A stretch of 41,490 nucleotides of DNA from Verrucomicrobia bacterium SCGC AAA164-E04 (lineage in GTDB: Bacteria > Verrucomicrobiota > Verrucomicrobiia > Limisphaerales > AAA164-E04). Position 1 is the first letter of the stretch, and each line of letters begins with the position of its first letter. The notes under the pieces were generated by a model. It saw only the letters and a program-made list of their open reading frames with translations, searched no databases and was not told the origin of the DNA. The stretch spans positions 78,801 through 120,290 of the forward strand of contig KB912045.1 in assembly GCA_000383715.1 (NCBI GenBank), given 5' to 3'. This document shows positions 17,237 through 26,715 of this stretch, in pieces. The position numbers and the translations under genes were made by a program.

Positions 17237-18169
17237 TCATTCCTTGAAAGCGGTGGCCAGCAGGGTTTGAAAATGAGGAGGCTCAGCCTCTTTGGCGACA
17301 GCTTCTATTTCAATTTGCGTAAAACCCGCCTTCTCCAGCCATTTTTGAAGCAGGCTTTCTTCAAAACCCATCCAGACATCACCATACAACGCCTTTGCTT
17401 CTTCGAAATCATGTTGAAGTAAATCCAAGATCATCAGATTTCCTCCCGGTCGTAGAATCCTGAAGGCGGATTTAAGTGCCACCGCTGGATCCTTAGCATG
17501 ATGCAGGGCTTGACTCAAAATAACCACATCGACACTCTGTTCATCAATGGGTGGCTGCATGATATCGCCCTGACGGAAATCTAAGTTACGAATTTTATTT
17601 TCCTTGGCCTTGCGTGCACCAAAATCAACCATGCTTTGAGAGTTATCAACGGCAATCACCGATTTTGCACTCATCGCAAGTAATTCCGAAAGTAGTCCTT
17701 CACCTGAACCGAGATCTGCAATGTCCAGCTTGGGTATAAGCCTCAAGAGCAGATGTCCAAAGGCTTGCCATGACCTTCCAGGACCATAACTGCGGTCAAA
17801 ACGCCCGGCCACCTGATTAAAATAAACCTTGGCCTGATCTTCTCGTCTTTCGAGAATCCGTTTCAAATTAATGCGATCGGATTCAAACTCTTCCAAGCCT
17901 CTGGCTCCTTCAAGTGTGATATCGAGAAGAGATTTATCGGTGCCCTTTTTCAGGTCCAGCAATTTGTAAAACACTCGCTTCCCTTCCCGACGTGATGAAA
18001 GCAACCCATGCTTTTGCAGCAGTCCTAAATGCGTACTGATGCGCGATTGTCCCATATGAGTGATCTCCTGCATTTCATTGACAGAGAGTTCATCTCGAGC
18101 CAGTAACGCAACGAGGCGTATGCGCGTGGCATCTGCAAGCACTCTTAGTGAGGCGACTATGTCGGCCAT
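17237..18169 (-). CDS. sahR: ArsR-family regulator with SAM-methyltransferase-like domain (SahR type)
   Basis: 310 residues. Residues 5-75 form an ArsR winged helix (M-G-Q-S-R-I-S-T-H-L-G-L-L-Q-K-H-G-L as recognition region). Residues about 115-300 form a class I methyltransferase fold with motif I A-D-L-G-S-G-E-G and the acidic end of strand 2 in V-D-N-S. This fusion is the architecture of SahR, an SAH-sensing regulator of methionine-cycle genes, in which the methyltransferase fold serves as the ligand sensor. Context agrees: it is divergent from metK-ahcY across 148 bases holding a palindromic site. GGAG five bases before the ATG fixes the start. The alternative is a generic ArsR-methyltransferase protein of other function. 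The same-type site before metH argues for SahR. Confidence 0.82.
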   Translation of the reverse strand: MADIVASLRVLADATRIRLVALLARDELSVNEMQEITHMGQSRISTHLGLLQKHGLLSSRREGKRVFYKLLDLKKGTDKSLLDITLEGARGLEEFESDRINLKRILERREDQAKVYFNQVAGRFDRSYGPGRSWQAFGHLLLRLIPKLDIADLGSGEGLLSELLAMSAKSVIAVDNSQSMVDFGARKAKENKIRNLDFRQGDIMQPPIDEQSVDVVILSQALHHAKDPAVALKSAFRILRPGGNLMILDLLQHDFEEAKALYGDVWMGFEESLLQKWLEKAGFTQIEIEAVAKEAEPPHFQTLLATAFKE

Positions 18170-18233
18170 TTTATCTCCATGTTTAATGAGGGTTCATTCA
18201 AATTTCAACTGCCATAAATTCAAGAATAATCCA

Positions 18234-18261
18234 TTGACGTCGAGAAAATAGATTATATCAT
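18234..18261 (+). promoter_or_regulatory. Putative metK-ahcY promoter
   Basis: TTGACG (18234-18239) and TATCAT (18256-18261) are each five of six to the sigma-70 consensus, with a 16-base spacer. A start near 18268 would leave a leader of about 50 bases before metK. The -10 element lies inside the palindromic operator, so bound repressor would block it. Confidence 0.6.
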
Positions 18262-18279
18262 CCTATCAAGATACGTCAA
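18252..18279 (-). promoter_or_regulatory. Putative sahR promoter, overlapping that of metK
   Basis: On the minus strand TTGACG (complement of 18274-18279) and a perfect TATAAT (complement of 18252-18257) are separated by 16 bases. The predicted start lies about 75 bases before the sahR ATG. The core of the palindromic operator fills the spacer, which predicts negative autoregulation. Confidence 0.65.
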
Positions 18280-18280
18280 T
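18255..18280. promoter_or_regulatory. Putative SahR operator at metK/sahR
   Basis: An imperfect palindrome whose centre is TATC-AA-GATA. Its left half ATCATCCTATC and right half GATACGTCAAT fit the half-site ATCAwCwTATC and its inverted copy, with seven of eleven positions symmetric. It matches the site before metH at 20 of 26 positions. It overlaps the -10 of the metK promoter and the spacer of the sahR promoter. Assignment to SahR is inferred from position and from the shared site. Confidence 0.75.
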
Positions 18281-18317
18281 ATGTGTTAAGACGTAATGCA
18301 AACGAGTCACATTAATC

Positions 18318-19499
18318 ATGAGTAATAACTACATCTTTTCATCTGAATCCGTCGGCGAAGGGCATCCTGATAAAGTTTGCGACACCATATCGGACGCTAT
18401 ACTGGACGCCTGCCTGGCACAGGACAAAAAAAGCCGAGTCGCATGTGAAACCTTTGTCAAAAGTAATGTGGTCGTCATAGGCGGTGAAATAACCACCAAA
18501 GCTAAATTCGACTACAATGAGGTCGTTCGCGAGGCAATACGAGGTATAGGATACGTGAATGACGACGATGTTTTCCATGCAGATCATGTGTTCATAAACA
18601 ATTATCTCACGACGCAAAGCACCGACATTGCACAAGGTGTCGACGCCAAAGCTGCCAAGGGAAAGGCTACTGATGAACAAGGCGCAGGTGACCAGGGCTT
18701 GATGTTTGGATACGCCTGTGACGAGACAGATGAGCTCATGCCTGCTCCTGTGATGTTCGCTCACCGCGTAGGGCGTGAGTTGACACGCATTCGGAAGAGT
18801 GGCAAGGCTAAATGGCTGCGCCCTGACGCCAAATCGCAGTGCTCTGTCCGATACGAAAACGGCAAGCCTGTAGAAATAACAAGCGTTGTGGTAAGCACAC
18901 AGCACACGGACGGAGTCACCCACAAACAGATCCATGATTTCATTGTAAAGAATGTCATTCAAAAGGTGCTGCCGAAAAAATTGCTGAACAAGAAAACCCA
19001 GTATCTTATCAACCCCACCGGCCGGTTTGTCGTGGGCGGGCCACAAGGTGACGCGGGATTGACAGGTAGAAAAATCATTGTCGACACATACGGTGGTATG
19101 GGACGTCATGGCGGAGGGGCATTCTCCGGGAAGGATCCAAGTAAGGTCGATCGGAGTGCTGCCTACATGGGACGTTATGTAGCCAAGAACGTTGTCGCCG
19201 CTGGACTGGCTACAAGATGTGAAGTCCAGTTTGCCTACGCGATAGGCTATCCTGATCCTGTTTCGGTTGCAGTGGATACTTTCGGCACAGGAACCGTCAG
19301 TGAAGCCAAGATCACAGAAGCCGTTGAGAAAGTCTTCAGCTTCAAGCCAGCCGACATCGTCAGACAGTTGAAACTGTTGCGTCCTATCTTCTCTGCCACT
19401 ACTAACTACGGCCACTTTGGCAAAGTAGACGATACAAAGACCATCACCTGGGAACGCACCGACAAGGCTGCCGCCCTGAAAAGAGCAGTGAAATCCTGA
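18318..19499 (+). CDS. metK: S-adenosylmethionine synthase
   Basis: 393 residues, typical length for MetK, which makes SAM from methionine and ATP in the cytoplasm. Landmarks are [15 protein letters not shown] at 13-27 (ATP and magnesium site), [12 protein letters not shown] near 125 (active-site loop) and the glycine-rich [16 protein letters not shown] near 265. The start follows no strong ribosome binding site, but the first residues ([13 protein letters not shown]) match the family exactly. ahcY follows 37 bases downstream in the same operon. The operon is divergent from sahR and probably repressed by it when SAH is low. Confidence 0.98.
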   Translation: MSNNYIFSSESVGEGHPDKVCDTISDAILDACLAQDKKSRVACETFVKSNVVVIGGEITTKAKFDYNEVVREAIRGIGYVNDDDVFHADHVFINNYLTTQSTDIAQGVDAKAAKGKATDEQGAGDQGLMFGYACDETDELMPAPVMFAHRVGRELTRIRKSGKAKWLRPDAKSQCSVRYENGKPVEITSVVVSTQHTDGVTHKQIHDFIVKNVIQKVLPKKLLNKKTQYLINPTGRFVVGGPQGDAGLTGRKIIVDTYGGMGRHGGGAFSGKDPSKVDRSAAYMGRYVAKNVVAAGLATRCEVQFAYAIGYPDPVSVAVDTFGTGTVSEAKITEAVEKVFSFKPADIVRQLKLLRPIFSATTNYGHFGKVDDTKTITWERTDKAAALKRAVKS

Positions 19500-19536
19500 T
19501 CGATAACATTTTTAAAATACGAAATAACTTGAAAAT

Positions 19537-20967
19537 ATGAGCGAAACATTAGAGCAAGCCAAAACCGGAGACTTCAAAGTTGCCGACCTTTCACTAGCAG
19601 AATGGGGTCGAAAAGAAATCACCATTGCCGAGAAGGAAATGCCCGGCTTAATGGCTATCCGTGAGAAATACGCATCCTCCAAACCTTTGAAGGATGTGCG
19701 TATCACAGGATCGCTGCACATGACCATACAAACGGCTGTATTGATAGAAACACTTTCTGATCTTGGAGCCTCCATCCGTTGGGCTAGTTGTAACATTTTC
19801 TCAACTCAAGACCACGCCGCCGCAGCCATTGCTGAGGCGGGCTTCCCAGTGTTTGCCTGGAAAGGCGAGACGCTCGAGGAATACTGGTGGTGTACTTACC
19901 AGGCACTGACTCATCCGGATGGCAAAGGCCCTCAATTGATCGTGGACGATGGTGGTGATGCCACACTTTTGATTCACAAAGGTTACGAGTTGGAAAACGG
20001 CAGCGACTGGGTCAACAGTCCTTCTGAAAGCGCCGAGGAACAGGTCATCAAGGATCTGCTGAAAAAAGTCCATGCCGAGGACCCGCTCAGGTGGCATACA
20101 GTTGTCAAGGATTGGAAAGGTGTTTCCGAAGAGACAACCACAGGAGTGCATCGTTTGGTGAAGATGCATCAAGAAGGCTCTCTTTTGATACCAGCTGTTA
20201 ATGTGAATGATTCTGTTACCAAATCCAAATTCGACAATTTATACGGTTGCCGAGAATCTCTTGCCGACGGAATCAAACGAGCCACAGACGTCATGGTCGC
20301 CGGCAAGTTAGTCTGTGTCATTGGTTATGGTGATGTCGGTAAAGGCTGTGCACAATCGATGCGAGGATTTGGTGCCCGAGTGATTGTCACGGAAATTGAC
20401 CCCATCAATGCGCTCCAAGCTGTGATGGAGGGTTTCGAGGTAACCACGGTAGAAGAAACATTGGGACGAGCAGACATTTATGTGACCACGACTGGTAACA
20501 AGGATGTGATTACCTTGGACCATATGCTGAGCATGAAAGATCAAGCCATCGTCTGTAACATTGGGCATTTTGATAATGAGATACAGGTCGATAAATTGAA
20601 CAACCATCCAGACGTGAAAATGATCACCGTCAAACCTCAAGTTGATCAGTATTTCATGAAAGATGGTCGATCCATTTTCATGCTGGCAGAAGGCCGTCTT
20701 GTGAATCTTGGCTGTGCCACAGGGCACCCGTCATTCGTCATGTCAGCTAGTTTTGCGAATCAAACACTGGCACAGATTGATTTATGGGAAAAACGGGAAA
20801 CCAACGAGCCCAGCGTTTACGTTTTGCCCAAGGCACTTGACGAGGAAGTGGCACGACTGCACTTATCCAAACTAGGCGTGAACCTGACCACTCTGAGTAA
20901 GAATCAGGCCGATTACATCGGAGTTTCTGTTGAAGGCCCTTACAAGCCAGACCACTATCGCTACTAG
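19537..20967 (+). CDS. ahcY: S-adenosyl-L-homocysteine hydrolase
   Basis: 476 residues. AhcY reversibly hydrolyses SAH to homocysteine and adenosine with bound NAD+, relieving product inhibition of methyltransferases. The NAD-binding motif G-Y-G-D-V-G (Gly263, Gly265, Gly268) lies in [13 protein letters not shown]. The C-terminus ends with the family's conserved K-P-D-H-Y-R-Y, which closes the NAD site of the neighbouring subunit. C-N-I-G-H-F-D-N-E is also present. It is the second gene of the metK-ahcY operon and ends at a strong terminator. The SAH salvage here therefore uses the one-step AhcY route; no mtnN or luxS gene was seen in the window. Confidence 0.98.
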   Translation: MSETLEQAKTGDFKVADLSLAEWGRKEITIAEKEMPGLMAIREKYASSKPLKDVRITGSLHMTIQTAVLIETLSDLGASIRWASCNIFSTQDHAAAAIAEAGFPVFAWKGETLEEYWWCTYQALTHPDGKGPQLIVDDGGDATLLIHKGYELENGSDWVNSPSESAEEQVIKDLLKKVHAEDPLRWHTVVKDWKGVSEETTTGVHRLVKMHQEGSLLIPAVNVNDSVTKSKFDNLYGCRESLADGIKRATDVMVAGKLVCVIGYGDVGKGCAQSMRGFGARVIVTEIDPINALQAVMEGFEVTTVEETLGRADIYVTTTGNKDVITLDHMLSMKDQAIVCNIGHFDNEIQVDKLNNHPDVKMITVKPQVDQYFMKDGRSIFMLAEGRLVNLGCATGHPSFVMSASFANQTLAQIDLWEKRETNEPSVYVLPKALDEEVARLHLSKLGVNLTTLSKNQADYIGVSVEGPYKPDHYRY

Positions 20968-20994
20968 AAATTAGTTTTAAAAATAATATTCCAG

Positions 20995-21024
20995 AAGGCG
21001 GCAAATTTATTTGCCGCCTTTTTT
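20995..21024 (+). terminator. Rho-independent terminator after ahcY
   Basis: A perfect 11-base stem (AAGGCGGCAAA with TTTGCCGCCTT) with a TTTA loop is followed by more T. It lies 28 bases after the ahcY stop and ends the metK-ahcY transcript. Confidence 0.95.
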
Positions 21025-21454
21025 GTGTGATACTGGATCTCGATCTTTGGCCGACCTGATCGACAGGAATGCATCCATGAAAATGAAAGTGAAAAACAAA
21101 ATTTAGCGTGCCCCTTTCTTTCCTAAAAGTATCGTGCACTCCCGAGTCACCGCACATCAGGGATGCATGCCTTCAGACGTGTCATCGATACAGGCGAACC
21201 AAGGATGCAGAGTCTTGGTGAGAAAAGGGTCTCTTTGAGCACAACAAGGCCATTAAAATTGGCCAGAACGGATAACGCATCTGGTTTTTTGGCATCTCTA
21301 CAAAGAAGCAGCGTAAACAGAGTTTTATTTTCAACCCGATTCATAAAAAAAGGTTACGAGATTTAAGAACAACTGATCACTTGCAATTTCACGGAACCAA
21401 GATCACAGAATCTGGGAATGCTCGCCTTGTTGTTGCCCTGGTCAGACTTGGACG
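21025..21454. other. Intergenic region between convergent genes, no gene seen
   Basis: 430 bases between the ahcY terminator and the 3' end of the giant minus-strand gene. Open frames of 65-67 codons occur on both strands (21147-21344 minus, 21163-21366 plus), largely antisense to each other. They have no recognisable family or ribosome binding site. No terminator was found for the giant gene. Confidence 0.5.
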
Positions 21455-24400
21455 TTAATTCAGCTCAAGCGCTGTCCATGGAGCAATGCGTCCATGCGTT
21501 AGCAGGCGCACATTGCGTACTGAGTCGGCGTTGATCTCGGCGGCATCATTACCAAAAGACTCCCGTAGGAAAGTCAGCAGAGATGCAATTTGTTCGTCTT
21601 TCAAGCCACCGAATGAAGGCATGGGATGATCAGTCTCACTTTGAAAAAGCTTGCCTTTTACTTCGATGGGTCCTGAAAGACCATGCAGCACAATGCGAAT
21701 TAAACGGTCTGGATCACCGTTGATCCAGTCGCTTTCTGCAAGAGAGGGATAAACACCGGCCAAACCTTTCCCTTCTGGTTGATGACATGGAAGGCATGCC
21801 TGTTCGTAAAGTATCGCACCTTGACTCGGGGCAACACGCGGATTTCCGACAAGGTCCTTTAGGTATGCTTGTTGTTCTGTTGAAGTAAATCTTAATTCAC
21901 CTTTATTCCAGGGAGATTCCCATAAAGGTTGAAGGGCACGAACACTTTGCCGAAGAGCATAATCTAGAAACCGATCCATTGGATGTAGCAAAGCCAAAGT
22001 CGCGATTGTGACAGAATCAGGTGATAGGAGATAACTACAGGCTACTACCCCTTCCAGACGCACTCTTGGATGTGAGTCTTCAACAGCCTTCCTGAGCCAG
22101 TCCCGAGTTTGTGGCAATCGTTCTGCCCAAGCACCTGCGGCGCGAGCGGCGTAGGCGCGAACGCGGTAATCAGATGCTTCCAGCATACGCTCAACCAATG
22201 CTGGCCTCGGCGTTTCATGAGCCTGGTAAAGGCCTAGCAATTCAATCATCCAGGATTCCGGCTCCGATAAATCATCCAAATGAATATTTCCCCAGGCATC
22301 TGCCGCCATCAGGACCTCGGAGGTAGGTCGATAATAAAGTAAACGCTTGGCTTGATACCGTGTCCAGCGTTCAGGTGATTTCAACTGGTTAAGCAACTCT
22401 GACAGATCCATGTCTGCCAGATCAGGTGCTTGCACTGGAGTATTGCTTGTAGAAACTATCCGCCAAATGCGTCCGTGATGTTTATCGCGCTTGGGATCAG
22501 CATAACTTGCCTGATAGTGCCCGATCACCGGGTTGTACCAATCAGCAAGATACATGGCCCCGTCCGGCCCCATGCTGACGTCAACCGGCCTGAAGGCATT
22601 GTTCGAGGCACGCATGACTTTGGGTAATTGAGTGGTTCTGAAACCCGCTCCATCATCATTGAATTGATGCAGTTCCACGACCGATCCGAAATAGCCTCCG
22701 ATCAATGCGGCACCCTGTATGTGCTCTGGCATGGCTTTCGTACCGACAATATCGATCGACGTGGTCTTGGGCGATGTCTCGAACATGGCGCCGACCGAAT
22801 GGTATTGTTCCGGTGAGTTGGAATAAGATTGATTGGCGGACTCCCGTGAACCGCTCCCAATGGGGCTGGCACCACGGACCATGCCAGGGACGGTCCAATA
22901 CCCGTGAGGACGATCACCTGTCTTGTGAAAGACCTGGCCAAAATCATCAAACGTAACCCCCCAACAGTTCGCACCAGCCATCCCTCCACCAAAGAACCCT
23001 TCCAAGCGAAGTGTTCTGGGCTGCAACCTCCAAACAGCCGCACGATCAAGACGTGTAAGCCCCCAAGGAGTTTCTACCACAGACATAGCATGCAATCCTT
23101 GAGTAAACCAAAGACTTCCATCAGGCCCGTGAGAAATGGAATTCACCAATTGATGTGTATCTCCGATACCAAAACCAGAAAAAAGAATCTCGCGTGAGTC
23201 TGCCCTTAGATCACCATCCTCATCTCGAAGGTAAATCAACTGGTCAAAATCACAGACGTAAAGTCCATCTCGACCAGACTCTAGTCCCTGAATCATATTG
23301 AGCCCACTGGCAAACCTCCAATGATGATCTGCTTTACCATCGCGATCCTTATCCTCAAGAACAAGTATGTAGTCTGAGGGGGGACGACTTGCCAGACTCT
23401 GTGGATAAGACGGCGAACATGCAACGTATAGCCTCCCCTTTTCATCCCATGCGATTTGAACAGGGTTCACGACGCCATCGCGTTCCGAGGCGTAAAGGTT
23501 GACCTGAAAACCCTCAGCCATTTCAAATGTCGCCAATTGTTCTTCCGGAGTCATCGCCTCCGTTGAGGAAACTTTTTCTGGTCTATTGAGGGTGGTAGGA
23601 ACAGGAGATGTACTGCCATTGGAAACCTGATGAATAAAATCATCCAGAGCCATGATCATTGGCCGACGCTGTTCAAAACTTTCTCTCAACGAGGGGCTGC
23701 CAGCAGCTCCTCTTCCAAACATCTGCGACACACGATCACCATAGGAAAAAGACCAGTTCGCAGGACGCCAGGAATCAAACCAATACTTATTTTTGGCGAT
23801 CACCGATTCCCTCAGTACTCCCTCATCAATGACCGTATCTGATTTAGCACCAAGCGCGTTGGCGATCAATGTTCCGACCACTTCGAGTCCCTCGGTCGTC
23901 AGGTGAATCCCATCCGAGGTCAATTTGGGAATGCGTCCCATGGCTTTCCCCTGGTTTATAGCAGTCAACAAATTCACAAAAATCAAACCACGTTCCGTAG
24001 CAATGCCCTGAATAACACCTGCATAAGAAGCAACATCTTGATTGCGTTGTCTCAAATCAGGAGCGTGACTCGCGAGCGGCTTTTCAAACGGCATGGGGGA
24101 AACCAGGATCACTCGACGCGTCTGCTGTGCGAATTGATCAAGCAGACGATGATAGGCAGTTTTGAATTCGGTTAATCGTCCCACGCCATCAAAGGCCTCC
24201 ATCTGCCCAAATTGAAGAATGAGCATGCCTGCTTTCACGGTTTCCAACTGATCTGCCCAGCTCCCAAAATTCAGTTCACGCCATTGTTCGTAAACGGTGT
24301 CTCCCTCCCATGCCATGGAACGAAAACGCAAGTTTAATTCTGGGAATCCAGCAATCATTCGTGATTCAAAAGCACCGGATTTCTGTTCCCTGACGAAGTT

Positions 24401-25240
24401 TTCCTGACCAATCATGACTACTATTTCATTTTCAACGGGCGAAAATTCACCATCTGAAAACGGTTGTTTTGAATCCATCGGTTGTCCACTTCCAAAGCGA
24501 TTGAGAATCACGCCTTTTGTTGGACCTTCTGGTAAATGCAAGGATTCGATCATGATATTTCGAAAAGAAATCTCAGCCTTGCATCCACCGTGAATCTGCA
24601 AAGCGACGAGTCCATTTTGTTCTATCGCCTGATCTGATTCCACGTAGGTAATCATGTGTGAATCGTTCAGAAAAAGTTTCACCTGATTTCCCTGAGCAAG
24701 GATCTCGTAGCGATTCCATTCACCAGGTTTCTCAATGCGCGCCATGCGTTGCTTATCGGCCTCGGCGAGCATTATTTCCCTTCGAGACTCGTCATAAAGA
24801 CTTCCTGACCATCCCGCACCAATATCAGCTTGGTAACCAACCATTTCATTTCGGGAATCACTGATGCGACGACTACGAAACTGAACACCTCCATTCACAA
24901 AGCCTTCAGTACCGATTAATTTATATTCAAGAGTTAATCGGAAATGATCATACGATTGCGTCGTTGCGAGGAATTCATTCCGGGAGTTACCGTCCAGGGA
25001 ACCTCCCACGATGGTTTGATTTTCAACGCGCCACACATTCTGAGTATCTCCCTCCCAGCCATCGAGAGAATAACCATCAAACAAAGATACCGAGCCGGCC
25101 TGATGCGTGCATACACCAACTAACAGGCCTGACAACAAAACTAAAAAAAAGTGATCCCTAAAACTTCCCCAACCAAACAGACATGCCTTCATGAACTTTA
25201 AATGCGTGAACAAACTTACGGTATTCATAAAAACCCTCAT
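21455..25240 (-). CDS. Giant exported fusion: DUF1080, SGNH-like, PVC-type dehydrogenase, HEAT repeats, cytochrome c
   Basis: 1261 residues. After an N-terminal signal or membrane segment (about 28-48) come five modules. A DUF1080 (3-keto-disaccharide hydrolase) fold is at about 50-235 (L-F-D-G-Y-S-L-D-G-W). An SGNH-hydrolase-like module is at about 245-470, with D-G-I-H-L-T-T-E-G but no Ser in its first block. A PVC-type beta-propeller dehydrogenase (membrane-bound dehydrogenase domain) is at about 570-960. HEAT-like repeats are at about 975-1110. A class I cytochrome c has C-L-P-C-H at 1149-1153 and probable axial Met1207. Such proteins are typical of Verrucomicrobia and planctomycetes and are thought to oxidise or cleave sugars in the periplasm and pass electrons to the heme. 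The start codon overlaps the stop of the sulfatase (ATGA), so the two are translationally coupled. Substrate unknown. Confidence 0.9.
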   Translation of the reverse strand: MRVFMNTVSLFTHLKFMKACLFGWGSFRDHFFLVLLSGLLVGVCTHQAGSVSLFDGYSLDGWEGDTQNVWRVENQTIVGGSLDGNSRNEFLATTQSYDHFRLTLEYKLIGTEGFVNGGVQFRSRRISDSRNEMVGYQADIGAGWSGSLYDESRREIMLAEADKQRMARIEKPGEWNRYEILAQGNQVKLFLNDSHMITYVESDQAIEQNGLVALQIHGGCKAEISFRNIMIESLHLPEGPTKGVILNRFGSGQPMDSKQPFSDGEFSPVENEIVVMIGQENFVREQKSGAFESRMIAGFPELNLRFRSMAWEGDTVYEQWRELNFGSWADQLETVKAGMLILQFGQMEAFDGVGRLTEFKTAYHRLLDQFAQQTRRVILVSPMPFEKPLASHAPDLRQRNQDVASYAGVIQGIATERGLIFVNLLTAINQGKAMGRIPKLTSDGIHLTTEGLEVVGTLIANALGAKSDTVIDEGVLRESVIAKNKYWFDSWRPANWSFSYGDRVSQMFGRGAAGSPSLRESFEQRRPMIMALDDFIHQVSNGSTSPVPTTLNRPEKVSSTEAMTPEEQLATFEMAEGFQVNLYASERDGVVNPVQIAWDEKGRLYVACSPSYPQSLASRPPSDYILVLEDKDRDGKADHHWRFASGLNMIQGLESGRDGLYVCDFDQLIYLRDEDGDLRADSREILFSGFGIGDTHQLVNSISHGPDGSLWFTQGLHAMSVVETPWGLTRLDRAAVWRLQPRTLRLEGFFGGGMAGANCWGVTFDDFGQVFHKTGDRPHGYWTVPGMVRGASPIGSGSRESANQSYSNSPEQYHSVGAMFETSPKTTSIDIVGTKAMPEHIQGAALIGGYFGSVVELHQFNDDGAGFRTTQLPKVMRASNNAFRPVDVSMGPDGAMYLADWYNPVIGHYQASYADPKRDKHHGRIWRIVSTSNTPVQAPDLADMDLSELLNQLKSPERWTRYQAKRLLYYRPTSEVLMAADAWGNIHLDDLSEPESWMIELLGLYQAHETPRPALVERMLEASDYRVRAYAARAAGAWAERLPQTRDWLRKAVEDSHPRVRLEGVVACSYLLSPDSVTIATLALLHPMDRFLDYALRQSVRALQPLWESPWNKGELRFTSTEQQAYLKDLVGNPRVAPSQGAILYEQACLPCHQPEGKGLAGVYPSLAESDWINGDPDRLIRIVLHGLSGPIEVKGKLFQSETDHPMPSFGGLKDEQIASLLTFLRESFGNDAAEINADSVRNVRLLTHGRIAPWTALELN

Positions 25241-26715
25241 TTCCTTTCAGACGCTTCAGGGTGACTCGCGAGAATGCTTCTCAATTCGGCTAGAGCCTCC
25301 GGTCTGGCTTGTGCTAGATTACGCGTTTCACCTGGATCTTCCGCATAATCATAAAGTTCATAGACTGCTGTTTCCGACGATGCATCAGGCTGCTTCCACT
25401 CGACCATTCGGTAGCGTGCCGTTCGAATGGCTCGCCCTATACGTTTTCCCCTGGGGTAACAATGGTATGAGTGATCTCGAACGGAAGTTGAGGGTTTTTT
25501 GAGAACCGGAACCAGACTCACTCCATCAAGAGGCTGAGGGCCCTGAGGACGCATCAGGCCTGCAAGTTCTGCCAAGGTCGGGTAAATATCCACGGTTTCA
25601 GCCAACTGCTGTGTTGAGCTGCCGGGGATTGTCAAGCCCGGCGCACGAACAATAATAGGGATACGATTGGCTTGCTCGTAATTGGTGTGCTTGGTCCAGT
25701 ATCCATGATCCCCTAAATGCCACCCATGATCTCCCCAAAGAACCACGATGGTATTATCACTAAGCTTCAGTTCATCCAAAGTATTCAACACCTTACCAAT
25801 CTGTGCATCTGCATAACTAGCCGCTGCATAGTAACCGTGCATTAATTTGCGCTGGATGGTGATTTCCTGGATATTCTCAACGGTCAAAGGCGCATAGTTG
25901 ACAATTTCACCACCCCGTTTCCCAGCAAATGCTGGAGCCCATTCAGGAGCTGTTTGAGAAGCCATGACAGAGAAATCAGCGGGATCATGCATGTCCCAGT
26001 ATTTTTGTGGAGCAGTGAAAGGAAGATGAGGTTTCACAAAGCCCGCCATGATAAAAAAAGGGGAGTTTGTTTCAGATTGATGTAATTCCAGACGCTCTAT
26101 AACTTTGGCGGCTATGCGGCCGTCGGCATAAGCTTCGTCTCCCACATCGGCGTTTTCCCATGCATAACCTTTGGGTAACGATCGGATTTGCCCCAGTTTC
26201 TGGTTTGTGAAATATGCCTCTTCACGAGTCAATTGCCCCCCTTCGGTGCTCTCGGGATTGAGGTATTCGACGACTTTGTCGAGATAGGCAGGATGATCCC
26301 AAGAATGAACATCGTCATGATTTCCGTGGCCAGTGTGCAGCACTTTTCCCATGCAAGCAGAGATCCATCCATGCTGACTGAAATACTGAGGCATTGTCAC
26401 AGCCTCGGGGAACACATCCCGGAAATGTCGCCCCAAACCATAAATGCCGATTGAAGTGGAACGGCTTCCCAGCATGAGGTTATTTCTGGAGGGTGCACAC
26501 ACGGATTGATTGCAGTAGGCCGACTCAAACCGCAGGCCACTTGCGGCAAGACGATCTATGTTTGGAGTCTTTGCCAATGGATCACCATAACAACCTAGAA
26601 CAGGCTTGAGGTCGTCTACCAGAATGAGCAAAATATTGGGACTATCTTTCGCTGATACCTGGATCATCAATGCGAATGAGGCCATTAACCAAGGGAGAAT
26701 ATGATGTCGTTTCAT
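25237..26715 (-). CDS. Exported type I sulfatase, iduronate-2-sulfatase-like
   Basis: 492 residues with a signal peptide (about 1-22). The formylglycine signature C-A-P-S-R (Cys73, Pro75, Arg77) means the Cys must be converted to formylglycine by a modifying enzyme that is not in the window. Metal-binding Asp34-Asp35 lie in L-V-D-D-L-K-P. W-G-D-H-G-W-H-L-G-D-H-G supplies further conserved metal and substrate residues. The overall sequence resembles the iduronate-2-sulfatase group, so a sulfated polysaccharide is the likely substrate, though which one is not readable. It is first in an operon with the giant fusion protein, overlapping it by four bases. Together they suggest desulfation followed by sugar oxidation or cleavage. 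Confidence 0.95.
   Translation of the reverse strand: MKRHHILPWLMASFALMIQVSAKDSPNILLILVDDLKPVLGCYGDPLAKTPNIDRLAASGLRFESAYCNQSVCAPSRNNLMLGSRSTSIGIYGLGRHFRDVFPEAVTMPQYFSQHGWISACMGKVLHTGHGNHDDVHSWDHPAYLDKVVEYLNPESTEGGQLTREEAYFTNQKLGQIRSLPKGYAWENADVGDEAYADGRIAAKVIERLELHQSETNSPFFIMAGFVKPHLPFTAPQKYWDMHDPADFSVMASQTAPEWAPAFAGKRGGEIVNYAPLTVENIQEITIQRKLMHGYYAAASYADAQIGKVLNTLDELKLSDNTIVVLWGDHGWHLGDHGYWTKHTNYEQANRIPIIVRAPGLTIPGSSTQQLAETVDIYPTLAELAGLMRPQGPQPLDGVSLVPVLKKPSTSVRDHSYHCYPRGKRIGRAIRTARYRMVEWKQPDASSETAVYELYDYAEDPGETRNLAQARPEALAELRSILASHPEASERK

Noticed and set aside
18170..18317. SAM or SAH riboswitch before metK
   Set aside because: The likely metK leader is only about 50 bases, and none of the known SAM or SAH riboswitch cores was recognised. 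A protein regulator site explains the region.
18339..19415. A 358-codon open frame on the minus strand inside metK
   Set aside because: It is wholly antisense to metK, whose protein matches the family from end to end. The antisense product has no recognisable features and is rich in residues typical of reversed coding sequence.
21147..21366. Opposed frames of 65-67 codons in the gap after ahcY
   Set aside because: They are largely antisense to each other, neither has a ribosome binding site, and neither resembles a known protein.
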